Assembly: GCA_019359155.1 (NCBI GenBank)
Contig: JAHHHV010000023.1
Coordinates: 1 to 42,537 of the forward strand
Direction: 5' to 3'
Length of the DNA stretch: 42,537 nucleotides
Source of the DNA: Pegethrix bostrychoides GSE-TBD4-15B
GTDB lineage: Bacteria; Cyanobacteriota; Cyanobacteriia; Elainellales; Elainellaceae
Shown: piece after piece, positions 34,201 through 40,998 of the stretch
How positions within the stretch are numbered: position 1 is the first letter of the stretch
Layout: each line of letters begins with the position of its first letter
Made by a program: the position numbers and the translations under genes
The notes under the pieces: generated by a model
Databases searched by the model: none
Told to the model about the DNA's origin: nothing
What the model saw: the letters and a program-made list of their open reading frames with translations, nothing else

Positions 34201-35804
34201 GGCGCGGCTTCTGAGGCAATATCTGGTTTAATATCTAATTTAGTATCTGGTTTAGTATCTACCGCATTCACGCGCAGCGCCGCCTCAATTTGTGCAGCTG
34301 TTCCGACGACTGCAAGACGCTGCGACCACTGGCTGCGGCGAGTCGCGGCAGTAAAGCAGAGATTAGCCAGATTGAAATCAGGATTGGCCGTTAGGAAATC
34401 GGCATAGCGACTCGCTAGCTCCCGCAGCGCCGCCTGACTTTTGGCTGAGAGAATTAACAGCCGCGGATGGTCAACCTGTAGCGGCTGCGACTGAGGCTTG
34501 GACTGGTGCTTCGGCTGGCGCTTCGGCTTGGCTTCAGACAGCACCAGATGGGCGTTCGTGCCGCCAAACCCAAATGAGTTTACCCCGGCAATTCGGCCTG
34601 CTTTTTGGGAAGGCCAAGCGGCAAGCTGCCTCTGCACCTGCATCTGGCCAAACCTGATTTTGGGATTGGGGTTTTGAAAATGTAGGCTGGGCGGAATCTG
34701 CTGATGCTTCAGCGCCAGTGCCGTTTTGATCACGCCCGCAATGCCTGCGGCAGTTTCAGTATGGCCGATGTTGGTTTTGACCGAGCCAATCGCGCAGGGC
34801 TGGGTTCTGTCAGCCTCTAGCACTTCGCCCAGCGCCGCTAGCTCAACCGGATCGCCCAGCTTCGTACCTGTGCCGTGCGCCTCGACATACTGCACCTGAG
34901 CGGGGGACAGCCCAGCGCGCTGATAAGCTTGACGCAGCACCGCTGCCTGCGCGACTGGATTGGGAGCCGCCATGCCGCTGCTGAAGCCGTCTTGGTTTAC
35001 CGCCGTACCGCGAATCACCGCATAGATCGCATCCCCTGCTGCCACCGCCTCAGACAGCGGCTTGAGGACGACTAGCCCTGCTCCTTCGCTGCGTACATAG
35101 CCATCGGCTGCTGCATCAAAGCTGCGGCAGCGTCCGGTCGGCGACATAAAGCCACCCTTGCTGAAGCCTGCGGTGACGTTGGGCAGCAGCAGCACGTTCA
35201 CGCCGCCCGCCAGCGCCAGACTCGACTCGCCGCACCAGAGGCTCTGACAGGCCAGATGCAGCGCCACCAATGATGAGGAGCAGGCTGTATCCACCGCTAG
35301 ACTCGGCCCTTTAAAGTCGAATAGATAGGAGATCCGATTGGCGGCGATGCAGTTGCCTGTGCCCGTGGTGGCGTAGGGGTCGCTGACTGGGTGCTGCCAG
35401 AGCCGAATTGAATAGTCATGCGTGCCAATGCCGATGAATACGCCCGTCTGGCTATTCCGCAGCTGCGCTGGAATCTGTCCGGCATCTTCTAGCGCTTCCC
35501 AAGCTACTTCTAGGAGCAAGCGCTGCTGCGGATCCATGCTAATCGCCTCACGCGGGGCAATCCCAAAAAACTGCGGGTCAAACTGATCAATATTGTCTAA
35601 GAAGCCGCCCCAGCGGGTGTTGGCCTTTCCGGGTTGATCTAGATCGGGGTGATAAAACTGCTCGACTGGCCAGCGTTCGGCAGGAACTTCAGTAATTGCG
35701 TCGGTGCCAGTTTTCAGCAGCTCCCAAAAAGCATCTGGGCTATGGGCTGCTCCCGGAAACCGACAGCCAATGCCGACAATCGCGATAGGATCTAGCTTCA
35801 TCAT
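28275..35804 (-). CDS. Highly reducing type I polyketide synthase fused to an alpha-oxoamine synthase
   Basis: 2509 residues in one chain. KS ~1-425 (Cys175 in D-T-A-C-S-S-S; H in E-A-H-G-T-G and N-I-G-H). AT ~535-830 (Ser627 in G-H-S-I-G-E; H-A-F-H near 730 predicts malonyl-CoA). DH ~900-1120 (His about 929 in D-H-R-I-L-N-Q-P-V-F-P, motif Gly replaced by Asn; D-A-S-L-H near 1097). ER ~1390-1700 (A-A-G-G-V-G near 1538). KR ~1720-1895 (G-G-L-G-G-L-G; Tyr about 1868). ACP ~2000-2070 (Ser about 2037 in G-M-D-S-L). C-terminal PLP alpha-oxoamine synthase ~2115-2509 (D-E-A-H-S-I-G; Lys2359 in L-S-K-S-F). No thioesterase or methyltransferase. The chain is probably elongated iteratively, reduced, and released by decarboxylative condensation with an amino acid, giving a 2-amino-ketone. 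Confidence 0.92.
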   Translation of the reverse strand: MMKLDPIAIVGIGCRFPGAAHSPDAFWELLKTGTDAITEVPAERWPVEQFYHPDLDQPGKANTRWGGFLDNIDQFDPQFFGIAPREAISMDPQQRLLLEVAWEALEDAGQIPAQLRNSQTGVFIGIGTHDYSIRLWQHPVSDPYATTGTGNCIAANRISYLFDFKGPSLAVDTACSSSLVALHLACQSLWCGESSLALAGGVNVLLLPNVTAGFSKGGFMSPTGRCRSFDAAADGYVRSEGAGLVVLKPLSEAVAAGDAIYAVIRGTAVNQDGFSSGMAAPNPVAQAAVLRQAYQRAGLSPAQVQYVEAHGTGTKLGDPVELAALGEVLEADRTQPCAIGSVKTNIGHTETAAGIAGVIKTALALKHQQIPPSLHFQNPNPKIRFGQMQVQRQLAAWPSQKAGRIAGVNSFGFGGTNAHLVLSEAKPKRQPKHQSKPQSQPLQVDHPRLLILSAKSQAALRELASRYADFLTANPDFNLANLCFTAATRRSQWSQRLAVVGTAAQIEAALRVNAVDTKPDTKLDIKPDIASEAAPQIAFLFTGQGSQSVGMGRELFETCPSFRETLDRCDQILQVELGRSVLKIIWEDAAKLEQTAYAQPALFILEYALAQLWISWGIEPAAVMGHSIGEYVAACIAGVFSLEDALKLVAARGRLMQALPTGQMASVAADELSVKAFLQKENQIADQVVIAAVNSLENTVISGEAAAIERITARLEAKGFRVTPLAVSHAFHSPLMQPMLADFEQVAAAIPYAPPRIPLVSNLTGSFVNAEVTSPSYWCQHLRQTVRFADGLQTLQQAGFEVFVEIGAKPTLCGLGRSSQPESLWLPSLRPGQSDWQVLLQSLGQIWSRGVAVNWAMLYPSDLHQTVHLPTYPFQRQRFWWEPQIVSTPASKSAPDHPLLSEQVQIAGQPERYFQMRLDHAALDYLQDHRILNQPVFPAAGYAELMLAAGKALNLPEFEISRLRIEQPLKLAAQPQMIQIKLIENRSAYEVEIFSFPIDQPLDSTRYATGTLQITSQDARAKIDLEQLQRSLKPSHLSIEAYYQQLGAEGLNYGERFQALRQIWQGDGKALGLIQQPESAARYSAGYSAGYCLHPVVLDASLHLLAAAGLGESALPVGCDSLRVYAAAESQIWGLVELQPNAGALRQAHISLFRPDGTLIAEVQRLALQPVNIQSMQRLFGTNFEQQAEHQAEFYQLSWQPQPLQPVPAQNSRWLILADQTEWAEPLAKLLSGRGDHCALASPADLHLITATHPAQIIYLSGCSSVAPPDQAERLCEQLLELVQTLIQQGQTPQLWLVTQNAQAVNGSSALQAGQAAVWGLGRVIRAEQPALNCTCIDLGSTHSDIQDLFHELTNPSCEDQIAYRQGQRYVARLMPHSPQTQPEAVQLKISDYGLLDSLTLLPSWRGAPAAGAVEIQVRAAGINFRDVLNGLGMLQSNLTQRGITDMTALQFGWECAGIVTAVGAGVTAFKLGDAVVAIAAAGCFASYVTVAAEFVIAKPDFLSFSEAATIPTTFLTAYYGLYHLAQIQANERLLIHAAAGGVGLAAVQLAQLAGAEVYATASPSKWPYLRSIGVRHLMNSRTLEFADQMQAEGIAVDLVLNSLNGEFIGKNLDVLGPQGRWVEIGKVGIWSAEQVAQLRPDVRYFVFDLLELSESQPALITAMLRDLFDLFRQGKLKPLPYVTFPLEDAVAAFRYMAQAKQIGKVLLLPPAVIQPPVRPDASYLITGGLGGLGQLVARWLVEQGATRLVLVGRSLPDAATEQRLAELRQTAEIQVVQADIAEAKQLANLPLSVPERPLRGIFHAAGLLDDGPLSQQSPARFRQVMAGKLRGGWNLHQLSQSHPDLPLDLFICFSSISALIGPVGQSSYAAANAFLDTLMQQRQQLGLPGLSINWGAWQAGMVTRMPAANQRQLAQGGMGLLSPEQGLQALERLLNQPSAQMIVLRADWTKFRAAHPVFPLLDRVAAAPIGSKPSVQTSIKTPIQPSGLLQQLQASGTDRFDLLQNHIRGRLAQVMGFGQAEAIDPQENFAELGMDSLMAVEFKNQLESSLACAIPQTLAFDYPTVASLTTYLLQNQLAVEIDHESTVHQPILDISLPNILDLQTEPVDIPAEYYQFDLTPEYLSLRADLDRVEQLGNPFFELHEGTARDTTQVQDRVLISYSSYNYLGMSGNPTVSAAAQQAIERYGTSVSASRVVAGERPIHRSLEAGIAQFIGTEDCIVYVGGHTTNVTTIGHLFGEKDLILYDALSHDSIRQGGGLSKAAKLEFSHNDWRSLERLLQQHRPHYQKVLVAIEGIYSTDGDLAPLPEFVQLRQRYKTFLLVDEAHSIGVLGQSGRGAGEHFGIAAAQVDLWMGTLSKSFASCGGYIAGNRALVEYLKYTAPGFVYSVGMSPANAGAALAALQLLQQQPQRVAQLQANARLFLRLAQQQGLDTGSSHDSPVIPIIVGEPSRAVLLGHALFKRGINVQPMVYPSVPYNAARLRFFLTCLHSETQIRSTVQAIAEELSAL
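32531..32566. repeat. 12-bp in-frame tandem repeat in the PKS DH region
   Basis: AATACCCGGCAG twice and AATACCTGGCAG once at 32531-32566. It encodes R-Y-S-A-G-Y-S-A-G-Y just before the second DH catalytic motif. Confidence 0.85.
34217..34260. repeat. 12-bp in-frame repeats in the PKS KS-AT linker
   Basis: Imperfect units of the form GGTTTAGTATCT encode D-T-K-P-D-T-K-L-D-I-K-P-D between KS and AT. This linker tolerates length change. Confidence 0.7.
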
Positions 35805-36080
35805 ACGAGGCAGCGAGCTGGTCAGGTGAACTGAGGTAATTTTAGACTAGGTATTGCCGCAATGGTCGCCTTTTGGTCGATTGGCCAGAGTCTAGATGTC
35901 TCCTACTCACGCCGCTGTCTAAAGCCTGCTCTCAAAATAATCGCTCTGTCAAAATAGAGCGGATACGAAACAAAGATAATAAAGCGGCTAAGTCTGAATA
36001 CAATGAAAGTGTATTTTTTGCAAAACCAAAATACCTAATTCAGAGTAATTCGGATATTTTAGTTTATTCAGTTGCTAATA

Positions 36081-37259
36081 TCACTTGGTGTTGCGCGGAT
36101 CAAGAGCATCGCGGAGACCGTCACCCAGCAGGTTGAAGGCGAGAATCGTCAGCACAATCAAAATGGCGGGCGACCAGACAAGCCAGGGTTGCAGCACCAG
36201 AATCGAGGCGTTGGTGGCCAGCGACAGCATGTTGCCCCACGAGGGATCGGGCGGCTTGATGCCAAGACCAATCAGGCTAAGAACCGCTTCGGCAACGATG
36301 AAGCTGGGAATGGCGAGCGTGGCTGCGATCACAATATAGGAGGCGGTTTGGGGCAAAACATGCTTCAAAATCACGTAGAGCGGCTGAGCGCCCATGACTT
36401 TGGCTGCCTGGACAAACTCGCGCTCTTTAATGGAGAGGACTTGCCCTCGCACGACGCGGGCTAGCCCAGCCCAGCCGACAAAGGAGGTGACGAGCGTGAT
36501 CAGCAGGAATTCTTCAAAGCTGGTGAGCTTGGGCGGAAAAATGGCTTTGAGCGAGACGAGCAGGTAGATGCTGGGGACGGTCATCAGTACTTCGACGATT
36601 CGCATTAGTACTGCATCAGTGAAGCCGCCAAAGTAGCCGGAGATGCCGCCGACGATCATGCCGATCGGGAAGGAGACTGCAACCCCGACGATGCCGATGA
36701 AGAGGCTGATGCGTCCGCCGTAGACGAGGCGGCTAAACTGGTCGCGGGCTTGTTCGTCGGTGCCGAGCAGGTTGAGGCGGGCGGGGTCGGCTGAATTGGC
36801 GCTAGCTGTATCAAGGCTGACGGTGTTAAGGCTGACGGTGCCAAATAGGCGTCGGTTGCCGGGGAAGCCGGGGAAAAACTGGATTTCGGTGATCTGGGGA
36901 TTGGTGAGCGAGAAGTTGGTGGGCAGCGGGAAACGGAGGCTGAGGAAGCGGTAGGGTTCGCCTTTGACAAATAGGCGGATTGGGGCTGGCTGGCTGCGAT
37001 CGACCTTGAGTTCGCGGTCGCCGGTTTCGAGGCTGACGGGGCCTTGGGTGGTGGGGTAGACGTGGGGGCCAATGAATTGGCCTTGGGGGGTGCGCCAGTA
37101 GATTGTGGTGGGCGGGAGGAGGGATCCGTCGGGTTGGGGGGTGAATGGGCTATAGGGAGCGATAAATTCGGCGAAGATGACGATGATGTAGAAGCAGAGC
37201 AGCAATGTGGCTCCGAAGCGGGCGAGGTTGTTTTGGGTTAGTTTTTGCCACCATTTCAT
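36081..37259 (-). CDS. ABC transporter permease, OppC/DppC type
   Basis: 392 residues. An N-terminal helix (about 14-36) is followed by an unusually long periplasmic region (about 37-175), then the BPD_transp_1 domain with about five helices. The EAA loop E-F-V-Q-A-A-K-V-M-G-A-Q contacts the ATPase. L-G-T-D-E-Q-A-R-D-Q-F-S-R opens the core and L-G-D-G-L-R-D-A-L-D-P-R closes it, both typical of the dipeptide/oligopeptide/nickel permease family. The usual partner genes (second permease, binding protein, ATPases) are not adjacent, as often in cyanobacteria. The periplasmic insert carries a 15-bp in-frame duplication (36813-36842). It lies 276 bases upstream of the PKS on the same strand; functional linkage is unproven. 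Confidence 0.9.
   Translation of the reverse strand: MKWWQKLTQNNLARFGATLLLCFYIIVIFAEFIAPYSPFTPQPDGSLLPPTTIYWRTPQGQFIGPHVYPTTQGPVSLETGDRELKVDRSQPAPIRLFVKGEPYRFLSLRFPLPTNFSLTNPQITEIQFFPGFPGNRRLFGTVSLNTVSLDTASANSADPARLNLLGTDEQARDQFSRLVYGGRISLFIGIVGVAVSFPIGMIVGGISGYFGGFTDAVLMRIVEVLMTVPSIYLLVSLKAIFPPKLTSFEEFLLITLVTSFVGWAGLARVVRGQVLSIKEREFVQAAKVMGAQPLYVILKHVLPQTASYIVIAATLAIPSFIVAEAVLSLIGLGIKPPDPSWGNMLSLATNASILVLQPWLVWSPAILIVLTILAFNLLGDGLRDALDPRNTK
36813..36842. repeat. 15-bp in-frame tandem duplication in the permease
   Basis: AAGGCTGACGGTGTT at 36813-36827 and AAGGCTGACGGTGCC at 36828-36842. Read on the minus strand it encodes the repeated T-V-S-L segment of the periplasmic insert. Confidence 0.8.
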
Positions 37260-37354
37260 AGTGCTGTCTGCTGCCTGCCTGTTGCGGTATGGCTTATTTT
37301 ATCGCTGAAGTTTGTTGTTGGGGGTTTGGCGGAAGGGGATCTGGGGCGGGTTTG

Positions 37355-37700
37355 GAGATCTGGGGTTCCGAGCCAAATGCTTGGGGGCGTTTGCCCCCAA
37401 ACCCCCAGCAGGGGACGCTGTCGTCCCCTACAACCCCTCACAAAGTGTCGTATTTGTAGAGTGCCAGAGATAGGGGATGGCATTGCAGGGTGGCATTCTC
37501 TGATCTGCGTACAGAAAAATCTAAGGCAGGCTTCCGGTCTCGCCCCACGGAGGGACAAGTTTAAAACCCCACGCGGCGAAGCGGAACTTAGGTACATACA
37601 GATACGCCCTTAGTCGGGGTTGTAGGGGCGGACTGCCGTCCCTGCCGGGGGTTTGGGGGCGAGCAGCCCCCAAGCATTTCGGCTCGAAACCCCAGATCTC
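37355..37700. mobile_element. Large inverted-repeat element between the permease and pgi
   Basis: Two arms of about 83-85 bp (37355-37437 and 37616-37700) are inverted copies at roughly 85 percent identity, beginning GAGATCTGGGGTT and ending CCCCTACAACCCC. Each arm contains its own hairpin: TTGGGGGC/GCCCCCAA at 37381-37400 and at 37653-37673. The 178-bp core has no convincing ORF. The arms resemble the G/C-rich interspersed repeats frequent in cyanobacterial intergenic spaces. Two copies in opposite orientation could be a composite element or a very stable cruciform. This accounts for most of the 470-base gene-free gap 37260-37729. Confidence 0.75.
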
Positions 37701-37729
37701 TAACAACTCCCGATCGCCCCAAACCTATA

Positions 37730-39316
37730 TCACCCTGCACTCACCTGCAAACTCTTGGGCTGTGCCAAATCCCCAATCAGCTTCACTCCCCGCTGATTAG
37801 CGCTCAAATGCCGCACAATCTTATAAATTGTCTCCACTTGATCTGAGGCTCCCGATTTGGTGGCCAAATCGCTCAGCGTCAGCGGTACAGCCGCCTCACC
37901 CAAAATCTGCATCACCTGCTGCTGCAAATCCAGCACCGCCGCCGCGGCCTTCTTGCCAGCCTCCACTCCCGGCTGATGGTAGGCGTTGATATGCACCAAC
38001 GACCCATACAGCGTCACCGTCCGCTCATAGAGCGCAATCAGCGCCCCAACTGTTTTGGCATCCACTCTCGGCACCGTTACCGTAATCGAATCCCGCTGAT
38101 TGTCGTAGAGCGCCTGCCTTGTCCCCAGCAGCAACCCAGAGAGAAAATCGCCCGAAGTCGCCCCCGGCTCCACCTCAATAGAAGCGCCCTGCCGATCTTC
38201 CAAAACTTCTACAAACGTCACGAAGAAATTGGCAATCCCCTCGCGCAGCTGCTGCACATAGGCATGTTGATCCGTCGAGCCTTTGTTGCCGTAGACCGCA
38301 ATCCCCTGATGCACCACCTGGCCATCCAGGTCTTTTTCTTTGCCCAACGACTCCATCACCAGCTGCTGCAAATAGCGCGAAAACAGCAGCAGGCTGTCTT
38401 TGTAAGGCAGCACCACCATATCCTTCTCGCCCTTGCCGTTGCCCGAATAGTACCAGCTCAACGCCATCAGCGCCGCCGGGTTGCCCTTGATCTGGGGCTG
38501 ACGGGTCGCAGCATCCATCTCTTTGGCTCCAGCCAGCATTGCGTCGATATCAATCCCCTGCAACGCTGCCGGCAGCAAGCCTACCGCCGACATTTCCGAG
38601 GTGCGTCCGCCCACCCAGTCCTGCATTGGGAAAATATCTAGCCAGCCCTCCTGCTTGGCAATCTGCTCAAATTTGCTGCCGATTCCGGTGACAGCGACGG
38701 CATGAGCAGCCAGACTCAAGCCCTGCTGCTCGTAGGCATGTTTCACCTCCAGCATCCCGTTGCGGGTTTCGGGTGTGCCGCCCGATTTAGTCATGATGAT
38801 CACCAGCGTACTGGCCAGTCGGTCTTTCAGCTTGGCTATCACCTTGTCCATGCCAGCGGGGTCGGTGTTGTCTAGAAACGAGATCTGCATGGGTGCATCG
38901 ACTGCGCCTAGCGCCTCAGCCACAAACTCTGGCCCCAGCGCCGAACCGCCAATCCCCACTGAGAGAATGTTGGTAAACTTGGGCGCGTTCGGCGGGTGGA
39001 TTTCGCCGCTGTGGACTTTTTGGGCAAAGCTGTGAATTTTGCTGAGCGTGCTGTCGATATCTTCTTGCAGGTCAGGCGTGGGGGCAAGGCTGGAGTCGCG
39101 CAGCCAGTAGTGCCCAACCATCCGGTTCTCGTCGGGGTTGGCAATCGCACCGCCCTCTAGCGCCGCCAGATCTGCAAAGGCTTTATCAAACTTGGGTTGC
39201 AGCGTCGCCAGCAGATCGTCACCAAACCGCATCCGGCTGATGTCGAGGTACAGCCCTAGTCCCTCGTGGTAGTAAAGCCAATCCTGGTAACGTTGCCAGA
39301 GTGTCGCGGCATCCAT
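37730..39316 (-). CDS. pgi: Glucose-6-phosphate isomerase
   Basis: 528 residues, the length typical of cyanobacterial enzymes. Sugar-phosphate-binding motifs are visible: [11 protein letters not shown], then [10 protein letters not shown] and [19 protein letters not shown] and [10 protein letters not shown] lie toward the C-terminus. It interconverts glucose-6-phosphate and fructose-6-phosphate in glycolysis, the oxidative pentose phosphate route and gluconeogenesis. The downstream inverted-repeat hairpins, 30 bases after the stop, could end its transcript. Confidence 0.97.
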   Translation of the reverse strand: MDAATLWQRYQDWLYYHEGLGLYLDISRMRFGDDLLATLQPKFDKAFADLAALEGGAIANPDENRMVGHYWLRDSSLAPTPDLQEDIDSTLSKIHSFAQKVHSGEIHPPNAPKFTNILSVGIGGSALGPEFVAEALGAVDAPMQISFLDNTDPAGMDKVIAKLKDRLASTLVIIMTKSGGTPETRNGMLEVKHAYEQQGLSLAAHAVAVTGIGSKFEQIAKQEGWLDIFPMQDWVGGRTSEMSAVGLLPAALQGIDIDAMLAGAKEMDAATRQPQIKGNPAALMALSWYYSGNGKGEKDMVVLPYKDSLLLFSRYLQQLVMESLGKEKDLDGQVVHQGIAVYGNKGSTDQHAYVQQLREGIANFFVTFVEVLEDRQGASIEVEPGATSGDFLSGLLLGTRQALYDNQRDSITVTVPRVDAKTVGALIALYERTVTLYGSLVHINAYHQPGVEAGKKAAAAVLDLQQQVMQILGEAAVPLTLSDLATKSGASDQVETIYKIVRHLSANQRGVKLIGDLAQPKSLQVSAG

Positions 39317-39480
39317 AGTCTTGACCTACAGTATTCAATGGTTTACAGATTCAGAGGTTCACACAAAAAGCAGCGCGCAGTCCTGTCTAGCCCATTGTGG
39401 GAGGAACTGACCCAAATTGCAGTAGCGCCGTAAACATGACGGGATGAAGTTTGCAGCCGAGAGCAGCTTGCGGCTCAGAC

Positions 39481-39993
39481 CTATTTCAAGCTGGCTAGCC
39501 CGTTCAGATCAAATTTGGCAATCCAGGCAGCTCGATCCGCTTTGGTAAATGCGGGATCACGAGTCTGAACTTTCACCTGATAGCGGTTGTTCACCAAAAT
39601 GGCTGTGATATTTTGGCCTTGCTCCACGCTGGGATATCCAGCAATTTTACTGCTGCTGCCCTGATATTTCGCGGCAGCGCCGTCAATCCCAGCCGTGTCG
39701 TTGATAGAGAGCATGGCGACGTTTTTGCCGCCCTGATTGACCTTATATTCAGCAAACCCTTTCTTCTCCTGGGCAGGCACAATCTGATAGCCGCTGACTG
39801 ACTTAGGAAAAAACTTGTTGAAGCTAGCGCCTTGGGTCGCGTCTTTGGCCACGGCACCGGGTGCGTTGCGCTGCGTGGTTTCCTGCTGGGTTTGCTCGTA
39901 GCGCGAAGGGGTGGAGGGGCCACAGGCGGTGAGGCAAAGCATCAGGCTGAGGCAAATCGGTGCAGCCGCCCTGCGCCAGTTTTGGGAAATCAT
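39481..39993 (-). CDS. Putative lipoprotein of unknown function
   Basis: 170 residues. The signal sequence has R-R near the start and a hydrophobic core ending in lipobox L-T-A-C, with Cys24 as the lipidated residue, followed by G-P-S. After a Gln/Thr-rich linker comes a compact domain of about 110 residues containing F-F-P-K-S-V-S-G-Y and I-N-D-T-A-G. It is probably anchored on the periplasmic face of a membrane. No catalytic motif is evident. It is the only gene between pgi and the acidic protein, on the same strand, with spacings over 130 bases, so it is probably transcribed alone. Confidence 0.75.
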   Translation of the reverse strand: MISQNWRRAAAPICLSLMLCLTACGPSTPSRYEQTQQETTQRNAPGAVAKDATQGASFNKFFPKSVSGYQIVPAQEKKGFAEYKVNQGGKNVAMLSINDTAGIDGAAAKYQGSSSKIAGYPSVEQGQNITAILVNNRYQVKVQTRDPAFTKADRAAWIAKFDLNGLASLK

Positions 39994-40131
39994 CTCTCGT
40001 CTCCTGATATGGAACCTGATCGTGAAGTCGTGATTAGTTGTACCTGCATTCTGGCTTTTTTGGAAGCCTCCGCAGGAAGAATTAATGATATGAGCAGAAG
40101 CGGTGCTGTTGCGAGAGAACTAGAGCAATGA

Positions 40132-40866
40132 TCAGCTGGTTGCTGACTCGTCGGATAGGGGTGAGACGGCAGGTGCTGTCGGCTCGCTCGCGGCTGGCTC
40201 TGGCTCAGCTTCTGGTTCTAGCTCGGCCTCAAGTTCAGCTTCGTCTAGTTCGGTCAGCTCTAGCTCTATGTCAGTATCTTCAGCATTTTCAGCCTCAGCC
40301 GCTAGCTCAGATATAGCTTCAACTTCTGGCTCTGTTTCTGGCTCGACTTCTGTCTCAGCTTCTGGCTCTGTTTCTGGCTCTGTCGTATCGTCTAGTTCAG
40401 CTACAGGGATTTCTGGCTCTGTTTCCGGCTCAACTTCTGGCTCTGGCACCACTACTGCGAGGGCTGCTGCGGGGGCTGCCGTAGGAACCGTCGTAGGAGC
40501 GGCGGTTGGAGCAGGCTTAGTTGCTGCCTGCGTCGCGGCAGTGGGGGCAGAGGGTGGCAGGGTGACGGGCATTTGCTTGTAGAGCGTCAGCTGGCGAATC
40601 ACGCCTTGATCTAAATGCTGCTTGCCCGTCTGCTGCGACAGCGCCACCACTTTTTCGCCTAGCTCCTCGCCAATCTGCACGGCACTTGCCAGACTGCACT
40701 GTGCTGCCAGTCGTTTCGCCAAATGCTCTAGAGCTTTGCTGCCGCTGCGCGTTGAGAGACTTAAGCCCCCTGCGACCATTACCCGCTTAGCGCTTTTCAC
40801 AATCGTCCGCTGAATCACATTTTGGTTGGGCGGATTGCTCATAGTCATAACTTGCAAAATGGCCAT
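40132..40866 (-). CDS. Hypothetical protein with an acidic Pro/Glu low-complexity tail
   Basis: 244 residues. The first ~105 residues form a basic, possibly helical domain (Q-R-T-I-V-K-S-A-K-R, then A-L-E-H-L-A-K-R-L). Next is an Ala/Pro/Thr-rich linker (about 105-145). About 100 residues dominated by Glu/Pro/Thr repeats follow (P-E-T-E-P-E, E-L-E-L-T-E-L-D), coded by short degenerate DNA repeats. No membrane segment. Starts at 40866 or at internal Met codons (for example the M before S-N-P-P-N) are all possible. A basic head with an acidic tail suggests a binding or scaffold protein, but no family is recognised. Confidence 0.55.
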   Translation of the reverse strand: MAILQVMTMSNPPNQNVIQRTIVKSAKRVMVAGGLSLSTRSGSKALEHLAKRLAAQCSLASAVQIGEELGEKVVALSQQTGKQHLDQGVIRQLTLYKQMPVTLPPSAPTAATQAATKPAPTAAPTTVPTAAPAAALAVVVPEPEVEPETEPEIPVAELDDTTEPETEPEAETEVEPETEPEVEAISELAAEAENAEDTDIELELTELDEAELEAELEPEAEPEPAASEPTAPAVSPLSDESATS

Positions 40867-40998
40867 AACGGCTTAGTCCTAATCAGCCTACAGCACCCGT
40901 CCTGCGTTCCCTTGCTGTCTGAGATACAATGCCGCTAAACCAAATCAGCTAGCCTGCTATGATGGCGTACTGCCTGTGCTGCATCATCTCAATGACCT

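Noticed and set aside
28275-35804. Heterocyst glycolipid synthase (HglE-like) or a typical modular PKS with thioesterase
   Set aside because: The C-terminal PLP alpha-oxoamine synthase and absence of thioester reductase or thioesterase set it apart. No other hgl-type genes are adjacent.
37256-37613. ORFs of 113-122 codons on both strands
   Set aside because: Generated by the inverted-repeat element and the permease upstream region; no start signal or protein-like composition.
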